Position numbers and translations under genes: made by a program. From contig NZ_LRSE01000012.1 in NCBI RefSeq assembly GCF_001634625.1, positions 1-64,000 on the forward strand: DNA of 64,000 nucleotides, read 5' to 3'. A model generated the notes under the pieces. That model was not told the origin of the DNA. It saw only the letters and a list, made by a program, of their open reading frames with translations, and searched no databases. The DNA is from Croceicoccus bisphenolivorans (GTDB lineage: Bacteria; Pseudomonadota; Alphaproteobacteria; Sphingomonadales; Sphingomonadaceae). Shown piece by piece: positions 24,891 through 32,881 of the stretch (position 1 is the first letter of the stretch; each line of letters begins with the position of its first letter).

Positions 24891-26474
24891 TCAGAAGCTC
24901 AGCGCCTTGACCGTCTTGACGCCGGCGGCATCGCAGATGGTCTTCAGCACATCGTCGGGGATGGCCTGATCGACGGAGAGCAGCAGCACCGCCTCGCCGC
25001 CGGCCTCGCGGCGACCGAGGTGGAACGTGCCGATGTTGATGCCCGCTTCGCCCAGGATCGAGCCGATGCGACCGATGAACCCCGGCGCATCCTCGTTCAC
25101 GATATAGAGCATGTGACCGTCGAGATCGGCTTCGATGCCGATGCCGAAGATGTCGACAAGGCGCGGCTGGCTCTTGCCGAACAGCGTGCCGGCCACGGTC
25201 TTTTCGCCCTGCTCGGTATCGACCTTGATGCGGATCAGGGTGTTGTAGGCACCTTCACGCTCGTTGCGGATCTCGCGCACTTCCATGCCGCGTTCCTTCG
25301 CAAGGAACGGCGCATTGACCATGTTCACGGTATCCGAATAACGGCGCATCAGGCCCGAAAGCACCGCGCCGGTGATCGGCTTGATGTTGAGCGTTGCGGC
25401 GTGACCTTCGACCTCGATACCGATGCGCGAAAGGTTGCCGTGGGCCAGCTGGCCGACAAGGCTGCCCAGCTTCTCAGCGAGCGCCATGTAGGGCTTCAGC
25501 TTCGGCGCCTCCTCTGCCGACAGTGACGGCATGTTGAGCGCGTTGGTGACACCGCCGTTGACGAGATAGTCCGACAGCTGCTCGGCCACCTGCAGGGCGA
25601 CGTTGACCTGCGCTTCGGTCGTCGATGCGCCGAGGTGCGGGGTGCAGATGAAGTTGGGCGCGCCGAACAGCACGTTTTCCTTGGCCGGTTCGACAGCGAA
25701 CACGTCCAGCGCGGCACCGGCGACATGGCCGTTCTCGAGCATTTCGCGCAGAGCCGCCTCGTCGATCAGGCCGCCGCGTGCGCAGTTGACGATGCGGACG
25801 CCCTTCTTCGTCTTGGCAAGGTTTTCGGCAGACAGAATGTTCTTCGTCTCTGCCGTCAGCGGGGTATGCAGCGTGATGAAGTCGGCACGGGCGAGAAGCT
25901 GGTCAAGTTCCACCTTCTCGACGCCCATTTCCACGGCGCGTTCGGCCGACAGGAACGGATCGAATGCAACGACCTTCATCTTCAGGCCCAGCGCGCGGCT
26001 GGCGACGATCGAACCGATGTTGCCCGCGCCGATAAGGCCAAGCGTCTTGCCGGTGACTTCAACGCCCATGAAGCCGTTCTTCGGCCACAGGCCCTGCTGG
26101 GTCTGCGTGTTGGCGTCGGGGATCTGGCGAGCGAGAGCGAAGATCATCGCGATCGCGTGTTCGGCCGTCGTGATCGAGTTGCCGAACGGCGTGTTCATCA
26201 CGACAACGCCCTTGGACGAGGCGCAGGGAATGTCGACGTTGTCGACGCCGATACCGGCGCGGCCGATGACCTTCAGGTTGGTCGCGGCGTCGAGCACTTC
26301 CTTCGTCACTTTCGTGGACGAACGGATGGCAAGGCCGTCATAGTCGCCGATGCGGGCGATCAACTGTTCGGGGGTTTCGCCGGTGATCACATCGACGTCG
26401 CAGCCGTTCTCTTCGAAGATACGGGCGGCGTTGGGGTCCATCTTGTCGGAAATAAGAACGCGGGGCTTGCTCAT
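24891..26474 (-). CDS. serA: D-3-phosphoglycerate dehydrogenase
   Basis: A 527-residue enzyme catalysing the first step of phosphorylated serine synthesis. ATG 26474 follows AAGGAGG. The layout is of the long form: catalytic/NAD-binding domains with 'LGLIGAGNIGSIVASRA' and 'NCARGGLIDEAAL' (Arg) and 'ICTPHLGASTTEAQ' (His), then an intervening domain and a C-terminal ACT domain ('FIGRIGSILGEAGINIGTFHLGR') that usually mediates serine feedback. It is cotranscribed with serC (75 nt apart). Confidence 0.97.
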   Translation of the reverse strand: MSKPRVLISDKMDPNAARIFEENGCDVDVITGETPEQLIARIGDYDGLAIRSSTKVTKEVLDAATNLKVIGRAGIGVDNVDIPCASSKGVVVMNTPFGNSITTAEHAIAMIFALARQIPDANTQTQQGLWPKNGFMGVEVTGKTLGLIGAGNIGSIVASRALGLKMKVVAFDPFLSAERAVEMGVEKVELDQLLARADFITLHTPLTAETKNILSAENLAKTKKGVRIVNCARGGLIDEAALREMLENGHVAGAALDVFAVEPAKENVLFGAPNFICTPHLGASTTEAQVNVALQVAEQLSDYLVNGGVTNALNMPSLSAEEAPKLKPYMALAEKLGSLVGQLAHGNLSRIGIEVEGHAATLNIKPITGAVLSGLMRRYSDTVNMVNAPFLAKERGMEVREIRNEREGAYNTLIRIKVDTEQGEKTVAGTLFGKSQPRLVDIFGIGIEADLDGHMLYIVNEDAPGFIGRIGSILGEAGINIGTFHLGRREAGGEAVLLLSVDQAIPDDVLKTICDAAGVKTVKALSF

Positions 26475-26510
26475 GGTAGCCTCCTTCAAATGCATGTCTT
26501 GGGATAAAGG

Positions 26511-26536
26511 GCGGACCCCGCGCGCACGAGGTCCGC
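26511..26536. repeat. Inverted repeat in the serC-serA spacer
   Basis: GCGGACC (26511-26517) and GGTCCGC (26530-26536) pair around a 12-nt G+C-rich loop. On the minus strand it lies 13 nt after the serC stop and is followed by CCTTTATCCC and then the serA ribosome binding site. It could tune the serC:serA ratio by partial termination or by mRNA processing. Confidence 0.5.
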
Positions 26537-26549
26537 TCCGGTCAGCGGA

Positions 26550-27671
26550 TCAGGCCGATAGCTGCGAACGGGCCCAGTCGAACCAAGGGCCCAGAGCCTC
26601 GACATCCGCCGTATTCACGGTCGCGCCGCACCAGATGCGCAGGCCCGCCGGGGCATCGCGATAACCCGCGACGTCGTAAGCGGCGTCCTCGTCCTCGAGC
26701 AGCTTGGCGAACTTCTTGATGTAGTCCGTGTCCGCGCCCTCAACGGTGAGGCAGACCGAGGTGTTCGAACGGATCGACGCATCGGTGACGAGATGGCCGA
26801 GCCAGTCGCGCGCCTCCACGATGGCGTTCAGCGCCGCCGCGTTGGCATCGGCACGGGCACGCATCGCAGCGGCACCGCCGATTTCCTTCGCCCATTCAAG
26901 GCTGAGGATCGCGTCTTCGACTGCCAGCATCGACGGGGTGTTGATCGTCTCGCCCTTGAACACGCCTTCGGCCAGCTTGCCCTTTGACATCAGGCGGAAC
27001 ACCTTGGGAAGCGGCCATGCGGGGGTGTAGTTTTCCAGCCGCTCGACCGCGCGGGGGCCAAGGATCAGCACGCCGTGCGCACCCTCGCCGCCCAGAACCT
27101 TCTGCCAAGAGAAGGTGCAGACGTCGATCTTGACCCAGTCGATCGCTTGCGCGAAAACCGCGCTGGTCGCGTCGGCAAAGGACAGGCCCTCGCGGTCCGC
27201 AGGGATCCAGTCGGCGTTCGGGACACGCGCGCCCGAAGTCGTGCCGTTCCAGGTAAACAGGACGTCGTTCGACCAGTCGACCGCGTTCAGATCGGGGATT
27301 TCGCCATAGGGCGCTTCCATGATCGTGGGATCAAGCTTCAGCTGCTTGGCAGCATCCGTGACCCAGCCCGAACCGAAGCTTTCCCAGGCGAGCGCGGTGA
27401 CGGGCTTCGCGCCCAGCATCGTCCACATCGCCATTTCGAAAGCACCGGTGTCCGATCCCGGAACGATGCCGATACGGTGCGTCTCGGGCAGTTCCAGCAG
27501 TTCGCGCATCAGGTCGATGCAGTACTGCAGACGCTGCTTGCCGAGCTTCGAGCGGTGCGAACGCCCCAGCACGCGGGTATCGAGTTTTTCGGGGGACCAA
27601 ACCGGCGGCTTGGCACAGGGTCCGGACGAGAAATAAGGACGCTCCGGCAGCGTCGGCTTCGTATCAGTCAT
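26550..27671 (-). CDS. serC: Phosphoserine aminotransferase
   Basis: A 373-residue PLP enzyme converting 3-phosphohydroxypyruvate to phosphoserine (also used in pyridoxine synthesis). The PLP lysine is probably Lys191 in 'CTFSWQKVLGGEGAHG'; 'GSDTGAFEMAMWTMLG' and 'FTWNGTTSGARVPNADWI' are cofactor-contact regions of the alphaproteobacterial SerC subgroup. Length normal. First gene of serC-serA; its ribosome binding site lies inside a leader hairpin. Confidence 0.97.
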   Translation of the reverse strand: MTDTKPTLPERPYFSSGPCAKPPVWSPEKLDTRVLGRSHRSKLGKQRLQYCIDLMRELLELPETHRIGIVPGSDTGAFEMAMWTMLGAKPVTALAWESFGSGWVTDAAKQLKLDPTIMEAPYGEIPDLNAVDWSNDVLFTWNGTTSGARVPNADWIPADREGLSFADATSAVFAQAIDWVKIDVCTFSWQKVLGGEGAHGVLILGPRAVERLENYTPAWPLPKVFRLMSKGKLAEGVFKGETINTPSMLAVEDAILSLEWAKEIGGAAAMRARADANAAALNAIVEARDWLGHLVTDASIRSNTSVCLTVEGADTDYIKKFAKLLEDEDAAYDVAGYRDAPAGLRIWCGATVNTADVEALGPWFDWARSQLSA

Positions 27672-27675
27672 TTAA

Positions 27676-27717
27676 GACTCTCCTCACAGAGAGCACGCGC
27701 GGCGTTGGGACCGCGTG
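27676..27717 (-). ncRNA. serC leader RNA motif (putative cis-regulatory element)
   Basis: On the minus strand two hairpins directly precede serC. The first pairs CACGCGG with CCGCGCGTG (27694-27717, loop TCCCAACG). The second pairs CTCTC with GAGAG (27678-27693) and its 3' arm and loop contain the ribosome binding site GAGGAGAG, 6 nt from the ATG. This two-stem arrangement with the last stem covering the Shine-Dalgarno matches the alphaproteobacterial serC motif described upstream of serC-serA operons. Ligand or sensing mechanism is unknown; I cannot run a covariance search. Confidence 0.6.
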
Positions 27718-27728
27718 GCCCGTCGGCC

Positions 27729-27756
27729 GCTCTAAAGATGGCGCGCGAACTGTCAA
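27729..27756 (-). promoter_or_regulatory. Probable serC promoter
   Basis: A perfect TTGACA (-35, 27751-27756 on the minus strand) is followed after 16 bp by TAGAGC, a weak -10. Transcription would start near 27720, immediately before the two-hairpin leader, which fits a short leader RNA. Confidence 0.5.
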
Positions 27757-27867
27757 TCGATCTTTGGTACAAAGGTCGCAACGCACGGAAAGAAAATCGG
27801 AAAATTGCGAGAGGATATGTCTGCGATGCGGTTTGGCCGAATGGGTTCGGGAAATTATGGTGCATGC

Positions 27868-28560
27868 ATGTCGAACCGAATCCGGCTGTCCGCGTTCCTC
27901 CGCCCGCCTCGCCCCGGCACCGTCGTGGCCGGTCTTGTGGCTACAATGCTGCTTTCCTCCTGCGCGCCCGATGTCGCCGAACAGCCGTCCGTAACCGCAA
28001 GCCGGCCCGCCGCGACGGCAGAGGCGCGGATGTGCCGGCAGGAACTGGCCGAACAGGGTGCGGACTTCGTGCCCCTGGGCGATCTGCTGAGCGGCGGCGG
28101 ATGTTCCAGCACCAACGCCGTCGCGCTCTACCACCTTGCCGGAGATGCAGGCCGGTTCGCCGTGACCAACGCGGATCGCATCGCCTGCCCCCTGTCCCAG
28201 ACGGTGGCAGCATGGGCGCGCTATGGCGTGGACCGCGCGGCGCGCCAGATGCTGGGAAGCGGGATCGTGCGGATCGAGACTTTCGGTTCCTACTCCTGCC
28301 GCAACGTCGCGGGATCATCGCGCCGTTCGGCCCATTCGAACGCCAATGCACTGGACGTGTCGGGCTTCGTGCTGGCCGACGGGCGCCGCATCACGGTGAA
28401 GGACGACTGGGATGGCGGAACCGAGGCGGAACGCCGTTTCCTCCGCGTCGTGCAGGCCAGCGCCTGCAAGCGTTTCGGCACGGTGCTCGGCCCCGAATAC
28501 AACGCCGCGCACGAGGATCACTTCCACGTCGAACTGGGCGACGGCAGCTTCTGCCGCTAG
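27868..28560 (+). CDS. Extensin-like family lipoprotein
   Basis: A 230-residue protein from ATG 27868; in-frame upstream starts at 27826 and 27817 (GAGAGG nearby) are also possible. A lipoprotein signal ends 'MLLSSC' (lipobox). The mature part has the extensin-like C-terminal domain: paired Cys, 'VTNADRIACPLSQTVAAW', 'SYSCRNVAG', 'RRSAHSNANALDVSGF' and 'HEDHFHVELG'. The SxHxxxxALDV and HxDHFHV motifs resemble M15-type metallopeptidase zinc sites, so a cell-wall peptidase role is plausible but unproven. Divergent from serC. Confidence 0.82.
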   Translation: MSNRIRLSAFLRPPRPGTVVAGLVATMLLSSCAPDVAEQPSVTASRPAATAEARMCRQELAEQGADFVPLGDLLSGGGCSSTNAVALYHLAGDAGRFAVTNADRIACPLSQTVAAWARYGVDRAARQMLGSGIVRIETFGSYSCRNVAGSSRRSAHSNANALDVSGFVLADGRRITVKDDWDGGTEAERRFLRVVQASACKRFGTVLGPEYNAAHEDHFHVELGDGSFCR

Positions 28561-28561
28561 A

Positions 28562-29515
28562 TCAGCAGGGTTCTTCCCATGCGCGCGAATGGTCGTCGGA
28601 CTGGTTCAGCATCACGCACGGTTCGCGCGTCAGGTCTATGACCAGTTCGCCCGATTGCAGTGTCAGCCTGTCCTTGCCCCGCGCATAGACTTTCGGGCTG
28701 CCTGCCAACAGATCGGCGATTTCGGTCCCCGACAGTCCGGGTATCTCGAATTCGCCTGAAAGATCGCCGCAAGCCGCGCGGATCGTTGCCGCATCCGCAC
28801 CACCAGTCCTTTCCAGCCTGCCGTAATCGGTATAACGCACCGCGACCGCCGCATCGGCACATCCTGTCAGCCCCAGCCTTCCTTCGGCGATGAACACCTT
28901 GCTGGCCAGATCCGACAGGCCGATACCGCGCATGCCTTCCCCGTTGATTTTCTGGAATCCTTCCCCCCGCCATTCGCCGGATATTCCGGTGAGGTCGGGT
29001 AGGGTTTCGAGCCGGATCACCTCCGGCCGTTCGAGCACAAGCTCTACTTCGCCCGCGCGCATCAACAGGCGGCCGTCCGGCATCAGATCCATTGTCGGGT
29101 TCCGGCGGAAAAACGCAAAATAGCGGGAATCGCGATCCTCGCGCTCTTTCCCGCAGCCCATCTGGGTCTGCGCGTTCATTCCGTCATCGTCGGCAGGCGG
29201 CACGAAATGCCCGTCGGCGACTGTGCCCGGCGCGCCGGACCAGTTGCATTCGATGCGAAGGCCCACGCCCGATGTTCCGAACTTCGCGAAGGCCGAAGGG
29301 CTGGGATGGGTAAGGCGTGCCGGTTCGTAACCGCCGAACGAGACGACCTGCCACGTGCCTGCGACTTGCGCGAATTCGCGCACGGGCTGCGGCCCGGCGG
29401 GTGCAACCGCAGCGTCTGTCGCGGCGACAGGCGGAGTTGTGTCCGTGGCGGCATTGCAACCGGCCAAGAGGGCGAAAATCACCGAACCAGCGCAGATCGA
29501 AAGCCTTTTCCGCAA
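28562..29515 (-). CDS. META-domain lipoprotein
   Basis: A 317-residue protein with a lipoprotein signal (MRKRLSICAGSVIFALLAGC, lipobox LAGC). A META/HslJ-like domain starts at 'VAGTWQVVSFGGYEPARL' and contains 'RIECNWSGAP' and 'MGCGKEREDRDSRYFAFF'; a second repeat-like half has 'GEWRGEGFQKING' and 'GKDRLTLQSGELVIDL'. Function of META proteins is poorly known (envelope stress, antibiotic tolerance in some). Its stop is one base past the extensin-like gene, in convergent orientation. Confidence 0.72.
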   Translation of the reverse strand: MRKRLSICAGSVIFALLAGCNAATDTTPPVAATDAAVAPAGPQPVREFAQVAGTWQVVSFGGYEPARLTHPSPSAFAKFGTSGVGLRIECNWSGAPGTVADGHFVPPADDDGMNAQTQMGCGKEREDRDSRYFAFFRRNPTMDLMPDGRLLMRAGEVELVLERPEVIRLETLPDLTGISGEWRGEGFQKINGEGMRGIGLSDLASKVFIAEGRLGLTGCADAAVAVRYTDYGRLERTGGADAATIRAACGDLSGEFEIPGLSGTEIADLLAGSPKVYARGKDRLTLQSGELVIDLTREPCVMLNQSDDHSRAWEEPC

Positions 29516-29609
29516 GCGTCCTCACCTCAATTCCCAATGCATGCCTGATCGCGCTTTTTGCGAAGCGCGCCGTTAATCGCACTTGAATGCCGGATTGGCG
29601 CAGGCTAAC

Positions 29610-29760
29610 CCGCACCGGTCATCCGGGGAGTAGCCACCCGCGCCGTATAGCGCGGGCCCGCCGTCGACATACTGGGCCGAGAGGCTCCGGCGCGTGGGGA
29701 TTGATTCCGGCGAGACTGCGTGACACCGAACCCCCTGTCCGGCCGGGCGGGGGTGCGGTG
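29610..29760 (+). ncRNA. yybP-ykoY manganese riboswitch
   Basis: The conserved aptamer elements are present in order: GGGGAGTAGCC (29625-29635), a GC-rich stem (CCCGCGCCG...GCGCGGG), then GTCGACATACT (29663-29673; consensus GUCAACAUACU) and GGCGAGACTG (29709-29718). A long hairpin follows (CACCG-A-ACCCCC, 29724-29735, with GGGGGT-G-CGGTG, 29749-29760) and could be the expression platform. This family binds Mn2+ and turns on Mn exporters; the downstream gene is a GDT1-type exporter, which supports the call. Confidence 0.85.
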
Positions 29761-29800
29761 TTACCCATGTCTGCTGCGAATGCCCGGCCCGGAGAATTCG

Positions 29801-30373
29801 ATGGAAGCCCTCTTCACCTCCACCGCCGTCGTCGCGCTGGCCGAAATCGGCGACAAGACGATGCTGCTCGCCATGTTGCTGGCCGCGAAGTACCGGCAGC
29901 CGGTGCCCATTGCGTTCGGCATCCTGCTGGCGACGCTGGCCAACCATTTCCTTGCCGCGCTGATCGGTGTTCAGGCCGCCGCATGGTTCGATAGCGATAT
30001 CTTCCGATACCTGGTGGCCGCAGGGTTCGTCGCCATGGGCCTGTGGACGTTGATCCCCGACAAGTTCGAGGAAGACGACAAGCCGAAATCGCGCGGCGGC
30101 GCGTTCGTGACGACGCTGATCGCGTTCTTCCTGGTCGAGATCGGAGACAAGACGCAGATCGCCACGATCGCGCTTGGAGCCCGCTTCGCCGATGCCTTCG
30201 CCGTCACCGCGGGCACGACCATCGGCATGATGTTGGCCAATGCGCCCGTCCTGTGGCTGGGCGACAGGCTTGCCGACCGGCTGCCGCTGGGCAAGATCCG
30301 CGTGGCCGCGGCCATCCTGTTCGTCCTGCTCGGCCTTTGGCTGGCAGCGGAAACGGCGGGCCTGCTGGCCTGA
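29801..30373 (+). CDS. TMEM165/GDT1-family manganese exporter (MneA-like)
   Basis: A 190-residue membrane protein; GGAG is 7 nt before ATG 29801. It has six hydrophobic helices in two repeats, each with the family motif E-x-G-D-K-T: 'VALAEIGDKTMLLAMLL' (Glu15) and 'FFLVEIGDKTQIATIAL'. Members export Mn2+ (or Ca2+) by cation/H+ exchange. The Mn-sensing riboswitch directly upstream implies expression when Mn2+ is high, and so Mn detoxification. Confidence 0.9.
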   Translation: MEALFTSTAVVALAEIGDKTMLLAMLLAAKYRQPVPIAFGILLATLANHFLAALIGVQAAAWFDSDIFRYLVAAGFVAMGLWTLIPDKFEEDDKPKSRGGAFVTTLIAFFLVEIGDKTQIATIALGARFADAFAVTAGTTIGMMLANAPVLWLGDRLADRLPLGKIRVAAAILFVLLGLWLAAETAGLLA

Positions 30374-30446
30374 CGGCTCGGCCCGCAAAAACCCCGCCCT
30401 TCAAAAAGTTGCCGCGGCGCGGGCACTGCGCCACGGCACAGGAGGG

Positions 30447-31064
30447 TCAATGCAACCAGTCGCTCATGGATGCTTCCAGCCGCAGGCGCACCGCCTCTGC
30501 CGCGTGGCGGGCACCCAGCTTGTCCATCATATTGCCGCGATGGATTTCCACCGTGCGCGGACTAATGTCCAGATCGCGGGCGATGACCTTGTTCGAACAA
30601 CCTTGCGCCAGCCTGTCCAGCACCTCCCGCTCCCGGTTTGAGAGCATCGAGATGCGCATGCGGGCATCCATCGCGCGCTGGCGCTGTTCGACTTGCGCCG
30701 CCGCTTCGCGTGAGACGCGTTCGATTGCGGATTCGAGGGCGTCGCGATCAATCGGCTGCTCCAGATAATCGAACGCGCCTGCCCGCATCGCCATGACCAC
30801 CCGGTCGATATCCGGCTCCGCCTCCATCGCGATTACCGGCAGCCACGCGCCGCGATCGGCCATTTTGTCGACAAGACCGGCGATGCCTCCGCTGTCGCTG
30901 TCGTCATGGGCAAGGATGATACCCTGCTTGGGCATATGGCTCGTCAGTTCGAGCGCATCCTCGTAAACTTCCGCATGGTGCCCCATCTCGAAGATGGAGC
31001 GTGCGAACGCCGCACGATTGCGTGGGTCGGCATCGATGATGTGGATGGTTGTTCGCTGTTCCAT
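30447..31064 (-). CDS. FixJ-like two-component regulator with atypical receiver
   Basis: A 205-residue protein (ATG 31064; an in-frame ATG four codons earlier is possible). The C-terminal LuxR/FixJ helix-turn-helix is canonical: 'LSNREREVLDRLAQGCSNKVIARDLDISPRTVEIHRGNMMDKL'. The receiver keeps the first acidic patch ('IHIIDADPRN') but where FixJ has LLD-V-R-M-P it reads 'IILAHDDSDSGG', and the conserved Lys before Pro is Gln ('DYLEQPIDRD'). The Thr/Ser switch is also replaced ('PVIAMEAE'). It may work without phosphorylation. It lies downstream of the Anbu operon on the same strand, 141 nt away. Confidence 0.82.
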   Translation of the reverse strand: MEQRTTIHIIDADPRNRAAFARSIFEMGHHAEVYEDALELTSHMPKQGIILAHDDSDSGGIAGLVDKMADRGAWLPVIAMEAEPDIDRVVMAMRAGAFDYLEQPIDRDALESAIERVSREAAAQVEQRQRAMDARMRISMLSNREREVLDRLAQGCSNKVIARDLDISPRTVEIHRGNMMDKLGARHAAEAVRLRLEASMSDWLH

Positions 31065-31204
31065 GCCTGCGAACATGACCGGAACGATGCGTATCGCGCC
31101 ATTAAGGACGATTCCGTTCTGGATTGAACGAAGCCATTAACCATTTGATATTATGCAATTCCGCGGCAAAATTCATCCGAAGTGGAGCAAACGTGCCGTC
31201 AAGT

Positions 31205-31963
31205 TCACTCTGATTGCGTATCTTCGTCCAGATTGTAGAGCGGAAGCGAGTGGAAAGCGTTGCGCAGCGCCTCGCTCCACCCGGTAGATATCGCCTGGAA
31301 AAACGAATCGCTGGCATGGATGCGCCGTTCGTGCAGCGGTTCGAAGCGGTCCCGCTCTATGACCATGAGATCGAGCGGCATGCCGACGGACAGGTTGGCC
31401 GCCAGCGTCGAATCCATGGAAACCATCAGCAGCTTTGCCGCTTCCTCGAACTCCATCTGCCGGTTGTAGGCGCGGATGATGATCGGGCGGCCATACTTGG
31501 TTTCGCCGATCTGGAAGAAGGGCGTGTCCATCGACGCCTCTATGAAGTTGCCTTCGGGATAGATCAGGAACAAGCGCGGTTCCATGCCCGCGATCTGGCC
31601 GGCGACGATCATGGAGGCGGTGAATTTCGGCCCGCCCGACATGTGGTCGTTCGATTCCTGCCGCTTGCGGATCGTTTCGCTGAGCAGGTTGCCGATAATC
31701 GTGGCGACCTGGAACATCGTCGGCGCCTTCAGGATCGACGGTTCGCGATCCTCCGGCGCCTTGGTGCGCTCTTCCAGCAGGCTGACGACAGACTGCGTCG
31801 TGGCGAGATTGCCGGCCGTCATGATCGAGATTATCCGTTCGCCCGGCACGGACCAGTGGAACATCTTGCGGAAGACCGAGATGTTGTCGACGCCGGAATT
31901 GGTGCGGGTGTCGCTCATCAACACCAGCCCCTTGTCGAGCATCATGCCCACGCAATAGGTCAA
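31205..31963 (-). CDS. Anbu, ancestral beta-subunit-like proteasome homologue
   Basis: A 252-residue Ntn-hydrolase-fold protein of the Anbu/'proteasome-type protease' family (COG3484). It begins MTYCVGMMLDKGLVLMSDTRTN, so Thr2 follows the initiator Met directly with no propeptide, as is characteristic. 'GERIISIMTAGNLATTQSVV' matches the family. Anbu assembles into helical or ring-like particles; peptidase activity is weak or unclear. It ends an operon of ATP-grasp, alpha-E, transglutaminase and Anbu genes, the conserved set known for this family. Confidence 0.92.
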   Translation of the reverse strand: MTYCVGMMLDKGLVLMSDTRTNSGVDNISVFRKMFHWSVPGERIISIMTAGNLATTQSVVSLLEERTKAPEDREPSILKAPTMFQVATIIGNLLSETIRKRQESNDHMSGGPKFTASMIVAGQIAGMEPRLFLIYPEGNFIEASMDTPFFQIGETKYGRPIIIRAYNRQMEFEEAAKLLMVSMDSTLAANLSVGMPLDLMVIERDRFEPLHERRIHASDSFFQAISTGWSEALRNAFHSLPLYNLDEDTQSE

Positions 31964-32059
31964 CGATTTCGTCCCTTCATCGTCCGATCATGGCAGGTGC
32001 GGACCGGAAGATCGACCGGCCCCGCCCTGCGCATTTCCCGCGCTTAGCGCAAAGCCGGG

Positions 32060-32872
32060 TTATTGCGCCACCGTCTGTTGCGAAACTTCCAGTTCGACCT
32101 TCAGGCTGTCGTCGTTCCCGCCGAAGCTGATGCCGGTGATCGGCGCCGCTTCCTTGTAGTCGCGCCCCGTTGCCACCCGCACATAGCGCGCATCGGGGCT
32201 GATCCCGTTCGATATGTCGAAGCCGACCCAGCCGAGGCCCGGCACGAACGCTTCGGCCCATGCGTGGCCGGCATCCTGCGTGGTGCGATCTTCCATCATC
32301 AGGTAGCCCGACACGTAGCGTGCCGGAATGCCCAGATGCCGCGCGCATCCGATGAAGATGTGCGCATGGTCCTGACAGACGCCGTGGCCGGCCTCGGCCG
32401 CTTCTTCCGCGGTTGTCTTGCTGTCGGTCCTGCCGATTTCGTACTTTACGTTTTCCAGAATGCGGGACGACAGATCGTGAAGGGTGGCAAGCCTGTCCCC
32501 TTCGGCATCGAAGCCCGATGCCAGCGCCTTCATGCCCGCACCCGGCTTGGTCAGTGCTGTCTGGCCCGCGAAATGCCATATCGGCAGGTGGCCCGAATGC
32601 CGGCCGATCACACCGGCCTGATCGTTGGTATCCACCACGCCCTTGCACTCGATCGTGACGTGGCTGAAACCCGGTTCCACCGAAAGCAGCGTCGTCGTGT
32701 TGTGATTGTGGTCGTCGTACTCCAGTTCCTTGCTCGCACCATCCATGGTCATCGTCCATTCGATGACGGACTGTCCGCTCGTACTCTTGGGAGTGAGCCT
32801 CAGGCGCTGCAGCGCGTGGACGACCGGTTCTTCGAAATCGTATCGGGTACGGTGCGTGATGGCGAGGCGCAT
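32060..32872 (-). CDS. Transglutaminase-like cysteine protease (Anbu-associated)
   Basis: A 270-residue cytoplasmic protein: N-terminal bacterial transglutaminase-like beta domain (1-~80, 'THRTRYDFEEPVVHALQRLRL') and a papain-like core with catalytic triad Cys166 ('GVCQDHAH'), His203 ('DAGHAWAEAF') and Asp219 ('GWVGFDISNG'). All three residues are present, so it should be active as a protease or amide-bond enzyme. 9 nt upstream lies the alpha-E gene. Confidence 0.92.
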   Translation of the reverse strand: MRLAITHRTRYDFEEPVVHALQRLRLTPKSTSGQSVIEWTMTMDGASKELEYDDHNHNTTTLLSVEPGFSHVTIECKGVVDTNDQAGVIGRHSGHLPIWHFAGQTALTKPGAGMKALASGFDAEGDRLATLHDLSSRILENVKYEIGRTDSKTTAEEAAEAGHGVCQDHAHIFIGCARHLGIPARYVSGYLMMEDRTTQDAGHAWAEAFVPGLGWVGFDISNGISPDARYVRVATGRDYKEAAPITGISFGGNDDSLKVELEVSQQTVAQ

Positions 32873-32881
32873 GGATGATCC

